From the NCBI GenBank assembly GCA_016490735.1, contig JAEMWC010000039.1:456001-520000 (forward strand): a DNA stretch of 64,000 nt, read 5' to 3'. The notes under the pieces were generated by a model that saw nothing but the letters and a program-made list of their open reading frames with translations, was not told the DNA's origin and made no database searches. Of this stretch, positions 22,969 through 33,439 are shown one piece after another (the stretch's first letter is position 1; every line of letters begins with the position of its first letter). The translations under genes and the position numbers were made by a program. This DNA is from Pachyseris speciosa (taxonomy: Eukaryota; Cnidaria; Anthozoa; Scleractinia; Pachyseridae).

Positions 22969-24574
22969 AACTGGGAGGTGGCCATTTTGTTGGTTCGTAA
23001 TAAACCTTGAGTGAAGAATATGTGAGAATAAATATATGAAAATCGCCCTATTACTATACCTTTGTATTCACTACCGCTTACTGCGATAATCATTCACATT
23101 TTCAAGGAAGATATTCATTTGGCATACAGATGTTCCCACCTCCCCCCTTTTTTAGAGCCATTTGAACAACATACTTATCATTTTCATTGAATGTGCCAAG
23201 CACTGAAACTTTTGTAAAGCTCTTCTGTTAAATTTGTTCGCATGAAAAAATGTAGCTTTTGAGGACATTTGCCCTTATACCTTCCCACACTCAGATTGTT
23301 TTTTCTTTCAACGTTTGCTGAAGTAAGGTAATAAATCACTCGTGTTACAAAGGCGAAACAATTGCACTTCTTCCCCGAAAATAATTAAGAAATAATAACT
23401 GAGAAAAAGCTCCAAAAAAAAATTATTAACAATATATATGGTAATTGTTTTCCAAATTGAGGCTCAATCATCCCTAAAAAAAATGTGTCACGCGCCTTTT
23501 CTTTCTGGATTATAATGGCTCTGATCTGCTTTTGCCTAAAATTTGTATAAAGCATGAAAAAATACTAAGAAACACTAAGAAACACACTTGTTTACGTTAT
23601 CGAACTTTTGGCGACCGCTAAGCTGTGAAAAAGATTCGGTTTTCAGCGCTGAAAAAGGTGTCGAAACTCATAGACCCAAAAAGGACGAAGTGGACTGATT
23701 TGAGAAAGTGCTGAATTAATAGTAACAACCTGAACACACGTTGTGCCCAAAATCTTTGTGAAGATTTGAGCGCTTCACTTTTTATTTTCTTGTGCATGTT
23801 GCTTTTCGTTTTGAATTTTGATGCTATAGACTGGTGAATTCTGTAGTTCAGGTTTCGAGTGTCACACCGCTGTCTTTGGTTTAATGCGGACAATTCAACG
23901 GTGTGATAAATAGCATTTGAGAGAAGGCCTACATGACGAACTTTTAGTTATTCTTGTTATTACTACTTGCGAATGGGACGTGAGACATCATTCTTATTCC
24001 TTACCCAAAGCTATTGTAGTCAGAGAAAAAATAGTCAGCGTCGAAGTCTTTGCTCATATTTTTTTCACAATCAAATTCCTCGTTGTATATATGTTGTGGT
24101 CAAATTTTATGCTTGGTTTAATTTTGTCTGTCTTTGTTTTAAAGGAATTATTATACATTACCACAAATTACCATACCCAAAAGCAAAGGAACAAAAAAAT
24201 TGCCCAAGTCTTAATTTTGTTATAAAACATAAAATTCTTCTTGTAAAATAATTACAGCTTTGAAATTCTCTGGCGATGGAGCACTTCCCTTAGAGAAAGT
24301 GATATTTTCTTTTGCAAACTTAACTTCCGTCCGAGTTCCTCAACAGATAGCCCTGGAAGGAAGTTCTTAAAAGACACTTAACAGCAGTCTCAATACTTTC
24401 ACCCAGGCCGACTTTCGAATCACAAGTAGTCTCTTTGTTCTAAAACTTTTAGCAATTGTTTCATAGTTCTGGAGGTCTATTTATGGCAGAGAGAGCAAAT
24501 CAAGGAAAAGGATGTTTCTTGAATGAACGTCCAAAGGGAAAAACCACTCGGAACTTATTTTTAGTGTGTCGGGA
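22969..24574. other. Non-coding stretch
   Basis: AT-rich sequence with short chance ORFs only. No repeat or exon I can support. Confidence 0.5.
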
Positions 24575-24585
24575 GGGTATTAAAG
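24575..24585 (+). promoter_or_regulatory. TATA-like element of the orphan exon
   Basis: gggTATTAAAGcg lies about 80 bp before the ATG at 24662. It aligns with gggTATATAAGagc at the same relative place upstream of the secreted-protein exon 1 (12302, minus). Confidence 0.4.
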
Positions 24586-24661
24586 CGTAATGCCAGGCCA
24601 GATTTTTCATTGGTTCAGTTCTCTTCAGTCTCACAGAAGCAAAGACGTAAAGAATAGCAAG

Positions 24662-24682
24662 ATGGCCAACTTATTACAACTG
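24662..24682 (+). CDS. Orphan first exon, paralogue of the secreted-protein gene
   Basis: ATGGCCAACTTATTACAACTG followed by the donor GTAAGA encodes MANLLQL, nearly identical to MANFFQL at 12282-12302. The sequence before it shares the TATA-like box, ttcattgg and tctcacag blocks with that gene's upstream region. No matching exon 2 (signal-peptide core plus Cys-rich domain) could be found downstream within the window, so the rest has been lost, displaced by the insertions from 25250 on, or is too diverged to see. Confidence 0.45.
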
Positions 24683-25249
24683 GTAAGATTTTTGTCCGGT
24701 TCAGAATACCTGAAATGAAAGTGTTGAGAATCCGTATTCCTGCCAGGAGCAACTGTCGACTTTTAACCTACCTTTTGATTACTGAAGCCTTGTCAACCTA
24801 CAACCCAATTTCTATTTATGTTTCAAAATTTCCTCTTTTCTAACGTTTGTCTTTTATGATATTTAACAACAAAATAGAGGTTAAAGGGTAAGGGAGTTCA
24901 TAATTCCAATCTGATCCACAAGCAGATCTGGACCAGAGGGTGCAAATCTGCGGGGGTCATACATACATTACTTCATTTACCCTCGGATTTTAGAGTAGCT
25001 TGTTCAGCTAATATCTACAAGCATTAATCATCAGATGAGAGATAGACCAGCACACCGGGAACTACGTCCCCTACTCTTTTCGAACAGTGTGTGAGTTCTT
25101 TTACGTCCCACAGAATCAATTATGAAGAGTTGTGAGACGGGGCCTACGGTTTATCGTCCTTATCCGAGAAGACTAGAAAATCTAACCATTTGCTGATGTT
25201 ATTACAAAGGCAGCACTTTCTCCTCAATTATTTAAAGACCCTGAGTGTT

Positions 25250-25321
25250 GGTCCGGCCGGGTTTGAACCCGCGACCACCCGCACGCTAGTCCGGTGCCCT
25301 ACCACTGAGCTAACCGGTCGG
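25250..25321 (-). tRNA. tRNA-like SINE head / tRNA-Ala(AGC)-like pseudogene
   Basis: Read on the minus strand it begins CCGACCGGTTAGCTCAGTGG. A clean D arm/A box (GCTCAGTGGTAGGGC) and T arm/B box (GCGGGTTCAAACCCG) are present. The anticodon stem is mismatched, so a functional tRNA is unlikely. Such a pair of Pol III boxes is typical of tRNA-derived SINEs. Confidence 0.5.
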
Positions 25322-25383
25322 CTGTCGGCATGGCTAACCGGTGGGCGGTCGGCATGGCTAACCGGTCGGCGGTCGGCAAATCC
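25308..25383. repeat. Short tandem repeat abutting the tRNA-like element
   Basis: About three copies of a 24-bp unit (gctaaccggtcggcggtcggc, with variants) follow the tRNA-like sequence. The unit is its own acceptor-end sequence duplicated in tandem. Confidence 0.6.
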
Positions 25384-25639
25384 GCTGGGTTACTGGCTGA
25401 GATCACCTTTCTATACTATTTTCTACAGCAAGCAAACTATATGTAAATGCCAGTAAAAAACAAAGAATACTTTTGGAGCTCCGCTTTTATGCTTGACTTG
25501 GCACGTTGTTAGTTCATTTCTGTTGTTCAGTGTTGACATTTCAGGTCTATATACTATGAAATATTCTTCTCACCAACACAAATTACATTTCTTAGACACA
25601 TCTGAGTAAGATCTGGCTTGTTTTACTTTCCGTCATGTG

Positions 25640-26240
25640 ATGTTAAACCTAATGTTCGTGTCTTTCAAGCTCCATACGTATTTGCTGAGTTCGGTTGCGT
25701 GTTTGTACCGTTCGTTTCTAAATGAGCATACATGGGCTCTTCATCGTAATTTGAATGTGGTGTCACAGAGTCCGATGTAGGTTTCTCTTGTGGTTGGTGT
25801 GGTGACTTCAGCTTGGTATCTGATGTTTTGAACGTTGCAGTTTCCATCCATAGGGCATGTGCTTGATGTACGGCAGTTACAGCTTTTGGTCTTTTCATCA
25901 GTGTGCGTAGATTTCTTAATTTCGGCTTTATTGTGGTTGAATATGATGGTTTTGATGTTATTCATGCAGCTGTAGCTCAATTTAAGTGTGTTTCGGTTGA
26001 AGATTTTGTGTAGTGGGTTAAATTTAGGGAAGTGCTGGGCGATTGGGGAAAAGAGGCATTTTCCTACGTTCGTATCTAAGTTCTTGCTGTATGGCGGGTT
26101 GAACCATATGATGTTTCTTTGTCTGTTTTTTCTGAGGGTTTGGTGTCTGGCTGGGTATATGTTTGTATGACAGGTGATAGTGGTAACCGCTTTTGTTGAG
26201 CGATTCCTGAACGAGTAAGGGCCTGTGGACGAATCCAAAC
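25640..26240 (-). pseudogene. Penelope-like retroelement, GIY-YIG endonuclease end
   Basis: The minus strand encodes [20 protein letters not shown], a segment I associate with Penelope RTs just before the nuclease. Then come [17 protein letters not shown], the cysteine cluster [15 protein letters not shown], and YQAEV...[14 protein letters not shown], the GIY-YIG core (here YIG). After a one-base shift near 25735 the frame continues [19 protein letters not shown]. The RT domain upstream is missing. The GIY-YIG nuclease would nick target DNA for reverse transcription. Confidence 0.75.
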
Positions 26241-27837
26241 TTCATTGAAAATCAATCGCATTGAACTCAATCGATTCTCATAATATATAGATTTAGCCAA
26301 GCCTAAAAGCGGAGCTACACGATTAATTTTTTGTTTACTGGTATTGAGCAACCTCGCATGGCTTTCCTTGCGCCAATATTTTATGTTTAAAGCAGTCAAC
26401 AGGAATTTACCGCGGTTTAAAAACCTCAAGACATTAAACATTACAAGAAAACAATGCATGAAGTGTTTGACCGTTAAGCGGCCACCTCTTTCAACATGGC
26501 ATTTCTTCTTAAATGGCTTTCCATGTTTGATCACGATCAAACATTTTCATCTAACATTTCGCGTTACGAACAAATGTTTGCGGATCGTTTAATTTAGCCA
26601 CCCCAACCAACAAAATGTGCACAGCCGGTAAAAAGAAACCAAATGAACCACATAAAGCCGAAATTTCAGCGACAATACGCAAAAATCGTTCCGTGGTCTC
26701 ACTCTATCTAGTGTTTGGTCAACATTGTTTGCGCGTTTAGCCACCCAACGTTGTGTTTGACAACTGATGATGTTGGATGAAAATGTGTGATCGTTTATCC
26801 GGGGCTTTAATCCTTAATTTTACGAGGACTCATTGCGATTACGTGTTAATAAGATAAGGGCAAAAGTTTCTTAACGTTGTTGAGGCACCGAGGTCGAAAA
26901 ACAGTCAGCCAAGCAGAGTAAAAATACTCGTTCGCTTGCATACAAAACAACGCACCAAAACAAAAAAACAATTCAACTACTTCTTTGCGTTCAAAACGAG
27001 TACAGGTGGTCCTTATTTATATCCAGTCCAGAGAAAAATACAAGTTTCATTCCTGAACAAAAGAAACAACGATTAAACCAAACGTTAAGCCTCAATTTAT
27101 TTAATTTACCTCACTGCCTTGTATTGTAGAGGTTTCTACCACTTGAAAATACGCAAGGTTAAGTAAAGTAAAAACAAGCATCCTCAAAAATAGCAAACGG
27201 TTTGTCCAAAAAAGAGCTTCTTCCACAGAGTTTGAGCTAATCGTTCCTCCTATTAATGCCGGTGAACTGTTAAGTGACCTTTCTTGGTGAGATGCAAGAT
27301 GCCCTTGAAGCGTTGAATTATTTTTTTTTTCAACCACACAATCGATCCAAGTTTGATGCTTTTCCTGAGAAAAATCTTTCGCTCTTCCTTTTATCACTTG
27401 AAAATTCACCTTCCGGGGTATCTTTTGACAAGTTCGTGACTTTTATGCCTTTTACGTGAATTAAAAGAAAAACTTCGATCGAGGAAGATGAAGTTGTTTT
27501 GCTCGAAATGAAGAAACCAACTGAATGTGAAATTACGAGTCGCAGAAAGGGCGCGAAAATTTAAGCCTCGTTTTGGTTTGGATGTCCCACCCACACCTGA
27601 CTTGAGCCTGCGATACAATCGAAAGCAATTACCTGGTAAGCGGTCACCTTAAAAAAAGCTGACATCGATGAGGTCTTAACTTGAGCCCGCGATATGGTCA
27701 CGTGACACTGGTCAGCGGATACTTTGTTTCGACAGGTCTCGATTGTCCATTATGAAAGACGTACCCGTAAACTAAGCTGTAAACTAACTGGTTAGCTGGG
27801 GCAGGTGGAGTATGGCCGCCATGTTGGATTATTATGA

Positions 27838-27868
<31 letters not shown>

Positions 27869-29329
27869 CGTCGTCGTCGTCGTGCGTACGCGCCCACGAG
27901 CAATACCGCTACTCATGATTACCATGAGAAAAGCAGGTGACGGGTTTCTATAGGTATGGTGCTCCGCTATGAAATGGTATCTCAAAATAAGTACTTTCAG
28001 CAAGTTTGACCATGTTTGGTCGAAGATGACCATTTTTGAGATGCTCTATCATGCAGTGTAAATAATTTTTTCTAATCGATAAATTTTAAAACTCATTCCC
28101 AGGCCCTCACTCGTTTATAATATGGCCAATTAGGTTCGACTAAGGCCATTCTTCACGGACAACCAGGCGTGAATATCGGCTGAAGATCGACTTTGGGTCA
28201 AACGCGTTTCTTCACTTGACCGAACCAAATGCTTAATGTACATAATCATGTCAACGTATACGCTGTACAAGGCAGCCTCGAACTATGTTTTTTTTGTGAT
28301 CTTGTTTGTACTCAACATTTGACTCACACACTTGACATTTAGCAAGTTAACAAATTTGGGTCGATGTAAACTGTTGTTACATAGGTTCGACCCACGTTAA
28401 CTACGGCGTTTGACCCGCACTTAAAGTGCTGCATTGCAAATAATGTACCCTGAAGATGCTGTGTTTCGTTAAGGCGAACATATTTTCTTAAATTAAATAA
28501 TTTAGGTACCTTAGAATTGTCACGTGATATGAACTCTTCGCCCTATTTTCACTGCCACCTGGGCGGGGGGTGGGGGGTACTTTTTAGAATAGTGTATGTC
28601 TCTAGAAGCTACCTGATCAGGTATGGGAAGGGGGACAAACGTCAGCCTACACCCTGTCTTCCCCAGTCTTTAGACAGACACCTCTTTGTTGAACATTGTT
28701 GGTTGTTTCCCTATGTTGGGGGAAAGTCAATTCCGCCAATCTTCTGTCAAAGGTTCACAAACGTCATAAGATCAAGACGTCTCATGGGACCATTGTGTCG
28801 CATTCAGACTGTCAGGATACCGAGTGAAGTATACTCTCTTTTGTGTCCTTGTAATGTAGCTGCTATGACAATTGTACAAAAATATCAGAACAGATGTCAA
28901 AATCGGGATTTTTCCTATCCCGATCGCATGCTGGTCGGGATTCGGGTTTTTCAATCAAAATCGGGTTAATTCCCACGAAATCGGGATGGCTGGACAGTCT
29001 GGTCGCATTGATACGCAATAAGAATTGTGTAATCCTGCCTGTTACTATATATTCTTCATCGGCATAAAAGAAACAGAAGGCAAATGACAGAGACCTATAT
29101 TATCGTGTAAACAGTAAAGACACCTTTGTAGTCTCGCCTTACCATTTACGCAACTAGCCTCAACTAGTTTGACTTTGCGTGTTCAAACGACAACCTCGTT
29201 CCCAGGGCTTTTCTCTAGAAAGAAAAATGGCGGCGGGAAAAGGCCCTGGAATCGGCTGGTCACGTGTCCATCTTAAACCCTGAAATCTTGGGTGTAATAA
29301 ATTAGCGTTTTTGCATATTCAGGAACAAG
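26241..29329. other. Non-coding stretch
   Basis: No gene can be supported. The overlapping frames at 26024-26540 look like chance. A T-run at about 27320, a G-run at about 28562 and AT-rich filler are all that is visible. Confidence 0.45.
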
Positions 29330-29890
29330 ATGGCGGTGAAACGTAAAACGACGCCTTGTGAAATATCTGTGCAGAAACGACTTGGATCTGCTTTAAATCG
29401 TTGTAGCTTTCCTTCGTTTTGTTTGAAGCCACTTCAAGTGAAGTGTTTTGAATATTTACTGAAAGGCCAAGATGTTGTTGCCGTTGTACCCACTGGTTTT
29501 GGCAAATCTCTCCTTTTCCAGCTTCTACTGGATTTCTTGCCTGTCAAAGCGGACAAGAATATAGTGATAGTTGTTTGCCCTTTAAACTCTATCATAGAGG
29601 ACCAACTTAAAGTGTTGCAGGATAAAGGAATCACTGCCGATGTACTTCAGCTAGTCAATGACGACCGGGAGGTGACCTAAAGGTTATTTAATTCAGAGAG
29701 CATCGACGAAAGCAAGGCGCACGAATCGTTAAAAAATCCCAGTGCGAAACTGATCAACGGAGATGTCCAGATTATGTTTACACATCCCGAGGCCCTTTTG
29801 AGTAAAGAAGGGCGCGAACTGATGAACAGAAAGGTACGTGTTTCATAGAAACGTGGTTGCATGTGTGGTCGATGAATTTCATTGTGTAGA
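29330..29890 (+). pseudogene. RecQ-like DEAD/H helicase, N-terminal exon (broken)
   Basis: Starting at the ATG at 29330 (context aagATGGCGG) the frame encodes LKPLQVKCFEYLLKGQDVVA and VVPTGFGKSLLFQLLLDFLP (Walker A GFGKS), then VVCPLNSIIEDQLK (motif Ia). A TAA at 29677-29679 interrupts it, but the same frame continues with VQIMFTHPEALLSKEGRELM. After a one-base shift at about 29845 it reads VVACVVDEFHCVEIW (motif II, DEFH in place of DEVH), ending at a plausible donor atatg/gtgagg. It is a 3'-5' DNA helicase by family, clearly damaged. Confidence 0.7.
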
Positions 29891-30225
29891 AATATGGTGA
29901 GGGTTATAAACATTGTATCACTTTGTCTCTATAGCTTTAATTTGACCCAGATAATAATAATTATTATTATGAGCCCCGTTCAGAATGTTTACTTAACTTT
30001 AGTTCATAGCATAGACTCGCAAATCTTGGAGGCTAGCTCGGCTCGTGTATTGGAGTAGGTAAGATCTGTTTTGTACTTCAGATGAATTTGGTGAAAAATA
30101 TTTAGAAACTGTCCCCATATTATAAATATTAACTATTTCTTTTACACAAGGATACACTAGACTATTGACAATATCACTGCAAGCCTGATAGAAACTTTAA
30201 ATCCAATTGAACTCCTTTTTTTAGG
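29891..30225 (+). other. Intron-like spacer of the RecQ-like gene
   Basis: AT-rich sequence between the DEFH segment and the next helicase motif, with a donor-like gtgaggg at the left and a pyrimidine-rich tract before 30226. No coding signal. Confidence 0.4.
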
Positions 30226-30605
30226 GATAAGGAATTCAGGAGGGATTTCAGGGACCTGTCAGCTGTCAAAGCAATTTTCCCAACTGCTCCAGTGATGGCC
30301 CTCACAGCCACAGCACCACCCCAGTTGTTAACAAATCTTAAACAAAGCTTTTCATTAAAATCAGAGTGTAAGGTTATTGCAGCCAACCCAAATCGGCGTA
30401 ATATTTGTTTTGACTGGAAGCTGAGGCTGAGCAACCACCATGGCTTTGAAAGCTATGACCAGATACTAATTCCTATTGCAAATGACAATTATATACTTGA
30501 GATGTTAGGTATAGAAACTAAAGTACCCCCAGAGGACTGGACACTATTTTGTTATGTGACGTCAGAAAAAAAAACATGTGCTTGGAGAAGAAAAAAAATA
30601 AGTTG
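30226..30605 (+). pseudogene. RecQ-like helicase, motif III exon
   Basis: FRDLSAVKAIFPTAPVMALT continues ATAPPQLLTNLKQSF (motif III, xALTATA) and NPNRRNICFDWKLRLSNHHG, the stretch leading to RecA domain 2. The exon then runs into lysine-rich sequence and a stop at 30603. Helicase motifs IV-VI are missing. An LTR element begins immediately downstream, so its insertion may have truncated the gene. Confidence 0.65.
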
Positions 30606-30685
30606 AGAGGATTTCGGTGAAGCTGTGGAATTTAAAAATACACCAGGAATACCAAACCTTGTGTGGATTTGCTGTGTAACATTTT

Positions 30686-30703
30686 TGGGGGCCTGTCCGG
30701 GAG
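30686..30703 (+). other. tRNA-Pro-type primer binding site
   Basis: TGGGGGCCTGTCCGGGAG closely resembles the well-known retroviral proline-tRNA primer binding site and sits after gtgtaacattt, a plausible LTR end. It is placed about 280 bp before the Gag ATG at 30967. The LTR itself could not be delimited because no second copy is in the window. Confidence 0.5.
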
Positions 30704-30966
30704 AGTCTGTGGAAGAAACTGGATGTTTGTATCTGTTTTGACGGTCGATTGATCATTGTGTACCAGGACTTGAGTGGATTGCCGCCATGACACCTTCATT
30801 TTTGGCAAACAGGATACAGCGGGTTGTAGTTTAAGCAAATATTTGGTGTGGAAAGCGGGTCAAAAGATAGTGGGGCGTGGATTTGATGCCAGGGAAGGTA
30901 GGAGCACTGTTTTATTCGATTTTATGCTTATGGTTTCTGATCGTGTTGTTAACAAGTAAAAACAAA

Positions 30967-32624
30967 ATGGCGGAGGAAAAACCGATTCTCCTGGATCGCA
31001 AATTTGTCGTTGGACTTGAGTGAGTTAGGTGAATTTGCTCTTCATGCTAAAGTTGACTAGTCGGCAGTGGAGGGCAAGAGGCAATTAAGTATTATTCGGT
31101 CTATCAGACGCAAAATTGAGGATTCAGTTGAGGATTTGTCCGACGATGATCAAATTGAATATGTTGATGCGTTAATGCACATTTGGGCCCACCGCCACTC
31201 GAGGGAATGGAAGGTAAGTACGGCCAAGATGAATTAGAAAGCAAAAGCGACCTAAAGAAGCACAAGAAAGAACTGGGTGATTTATAGTCTAAGCAGCAAC
31301 TAGTGGAGGAAGAATTTGCTAAAATGCAGACACAAGGTCTAACTGAGTCAGTGAAAAACGAAGACACGATCAAGTTTCCTGTAAAGGGAGTTGAGCAAAG
31401 CATATTCTGCAGGGATTTTAAAATACAAGGAGTGGTGAGTGACCCAGGTCAGAAAGATAAGCTGGGTTATCAAGCTCTAATATCCCAGATAGAATCAGGG
31501 CTTGCCAAGGGATACTCAGACAAGGAAGTAGTTAGTGCCGTAGTTCGTGCTGTACAGCCAGGCCTGCAGCTAAGAAGCTACCTAGAGAACATGACTGACC
31601 TAACCATGCCCAGGTTGCGTAAAATTCTTCGCTTCCATTTTCATGAGAAAAATGCCACCGAACTTTACCAGCTTCTAACAAACATTGCCCAGCAGCCAAT
31701 GAAGATCCTCAGTCATTTTTGATGAGAGCACTCACCATTAGGCAGAAGATAATTAGTGCTTCCAAAGAGTCTGATAGTGGGGTCAAGTATGATGCTCCCT
31801 CAGTGCAAAGTTTGTTCCTGCATGCCTTGGAAACCGGTCTCGCTGATGAATCTATCCGTGCAAAAAATAAGGCCACTCACTCAAAATCCAAAAGTCGCAG
31901 ATGAAGATCTCATTGGAGCAATGAGCCTAGCCATACCTGCAGAAGCCGAGCGAAGTAATAAGTTCAGTCTTATCAGTAAGGGAAAGTCTGCAAAGGTGTT
32001 CACCGTTAAACGTGCAGCAGAAACAAATACAAAGAAAGAGTTACAGAAGGACTCGCAAGTCCTAGCTACGTTGAAGGCTGTACAAGCAGAGATGGCCACA
32101 GTGAAATCGGAAGTTAAAACCCTTCGGGAAGAAGCAAGTAACCAGAAAGCAAATACCATGATACCTAGTCATGCTGCAAGTGGAGTGAGAGCTGGAACAA
32201 GACCACATGGTTGCCAAGAGTGTAGATGGAAAAGGGAAGGCGACCGATGTCCACATTGCTACCTCTGTGGTGGCTTGAACCATATTGCACGTTACTGTCA
32301 GACCAGGCTCAGAAGTTATCCGGGAAACGCAGCCAGACTACCCCCGCGGGACAGGGAGTAGCCTTGTCAGAGAAAGAGAAGTTCCGCCAGTGTTGCGGTT
32401 GCCTGAAGCTTGATTGCCACACTGTTTGGTATCGTTCTGTACGTTGCCAGAAGGCTCAGTGGCCAAAACATAAGGTGTTATGCAAAGCAGTCAATGAACT
32501 CTCTGAGAGAAAGGCCTCTAAAGAAAAGGGGCTAGGAGATGACCAAGATAGAGGTGTGTATTCTAGCCACATCACTCCCAGGCAACAGGAGTGCAAAGTT
32601 AAGCTCATAGTTCTAAGAGCCTAG
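30967..32624 (+). pseudogene. gag: Gag of an LTR retrotransposon with CCHC and MYND fingers
   Basis: Beginning MAEEKPILLDRKFVVGLE, the frame is broken by stops at about 31020, 31059 and 31236. It then reads well from 31303 (MEEEFAKMQTQGLTESV) through YLENMTDLTMPRLRKILRFH. A shift near 31718 leads to LMRALTIRQKIISASKES and DEDLIGAMSLAIP. A coiled-coil-like stretch follows, then CYLCGGLNHIARYC (CX2CX4HX4C knuckle), then after another shift RQCCGCLKLDCHTVWYRSV and RCQKAQWPKHKVLC, a MYND-type zinc finger. A MYND finger behind a retroviral knuckle is unusual; MYND fingers usually bind proline-rich partner peptides. No protease, RT or integrase follows. Confidence 0.65.
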
Positions 32625-33429
32625 ATCCCTAGGTTTCCAATTTTTGCGCAGCAAATACCCTCGTAAGCTGATCATCGGCTGCCACATTGGCACGTAGAAT
32701 TTCACATTGGCATGTCAAGGCATGCAGAATATAGGAAAAGGAAACAAAAACACAGACATATTCAAGCTTAAGCCAAACAAAATGTCCGAAGGAAAGAAGA
32801 AGGCGTTCTATGAACGCAATTAGAATTTCGTATTCGTTACAATTATACATCTTAAGAGAAGATCTTTTCAGTTCACGAATTAATAATTGTCGAGAACGAA
32901 GTCTGGAAAACGACTTGTTTTCGCTGATGGTTCACGATCTCCTCCTGATTTCCATCGTTGTTGTTTCATAGGCTGAACCCATTTAGCGTACTTCTTCATT
33001 TCAAAACAGGCCGTTTACAACAAGAGAAGCGACATTTGTCAGTTTTTTTTATTGAAGATTTCAGACAAACTGTATCGGTTCGTTCTTTTCTACAGTCCTG
33101 GTCAAAACGATCTCTCAGTCTTCCCTTTGAGTTCATTTTTTTTACACATTTACAAGTCATTTTACAAAGAATTAAATACAAATTGATTAAATAAATTTCT
33201 TTTACAGGTAACAATGACACCATACTGTACGAACTACATTGTTTTACATAATCAGTCATCATAATTTATACTTGCTACTTATTTTACTGATGCATACTTG
33301 CCTGGATAATGTTAATAACACAAATTTCTACTTTAGTTAGCAACTGATCATATTTCCTCAAACCTCTTCCAGTTTTTTTGGAAGAGATTCATTTGATTTA
33401 ATTTGAAATAAACGTGTTTTTCTGTCTCA
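32625..33429. other. Non-coding stretch
   Basis: Nothing supportable on either strand. It separates the Gag remnant from the 3' end of the L1-like element. Confidence 0.5.
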
Positions 33430-33439
33430 TATTTATTGA

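Noticed and set aside
25308..25383. CRISPR-like array
   Set aside because: Only three short direct repeats without unique spacers, contiguous with a tRNA-like sequence, in a eukaryotic context.
26024..26540. 154-codon minus-strand frame starting at 26540
   Set aside because: The part below 26240 is the Penelope remnant in a shifted frame, and the rest has no protein-like character.
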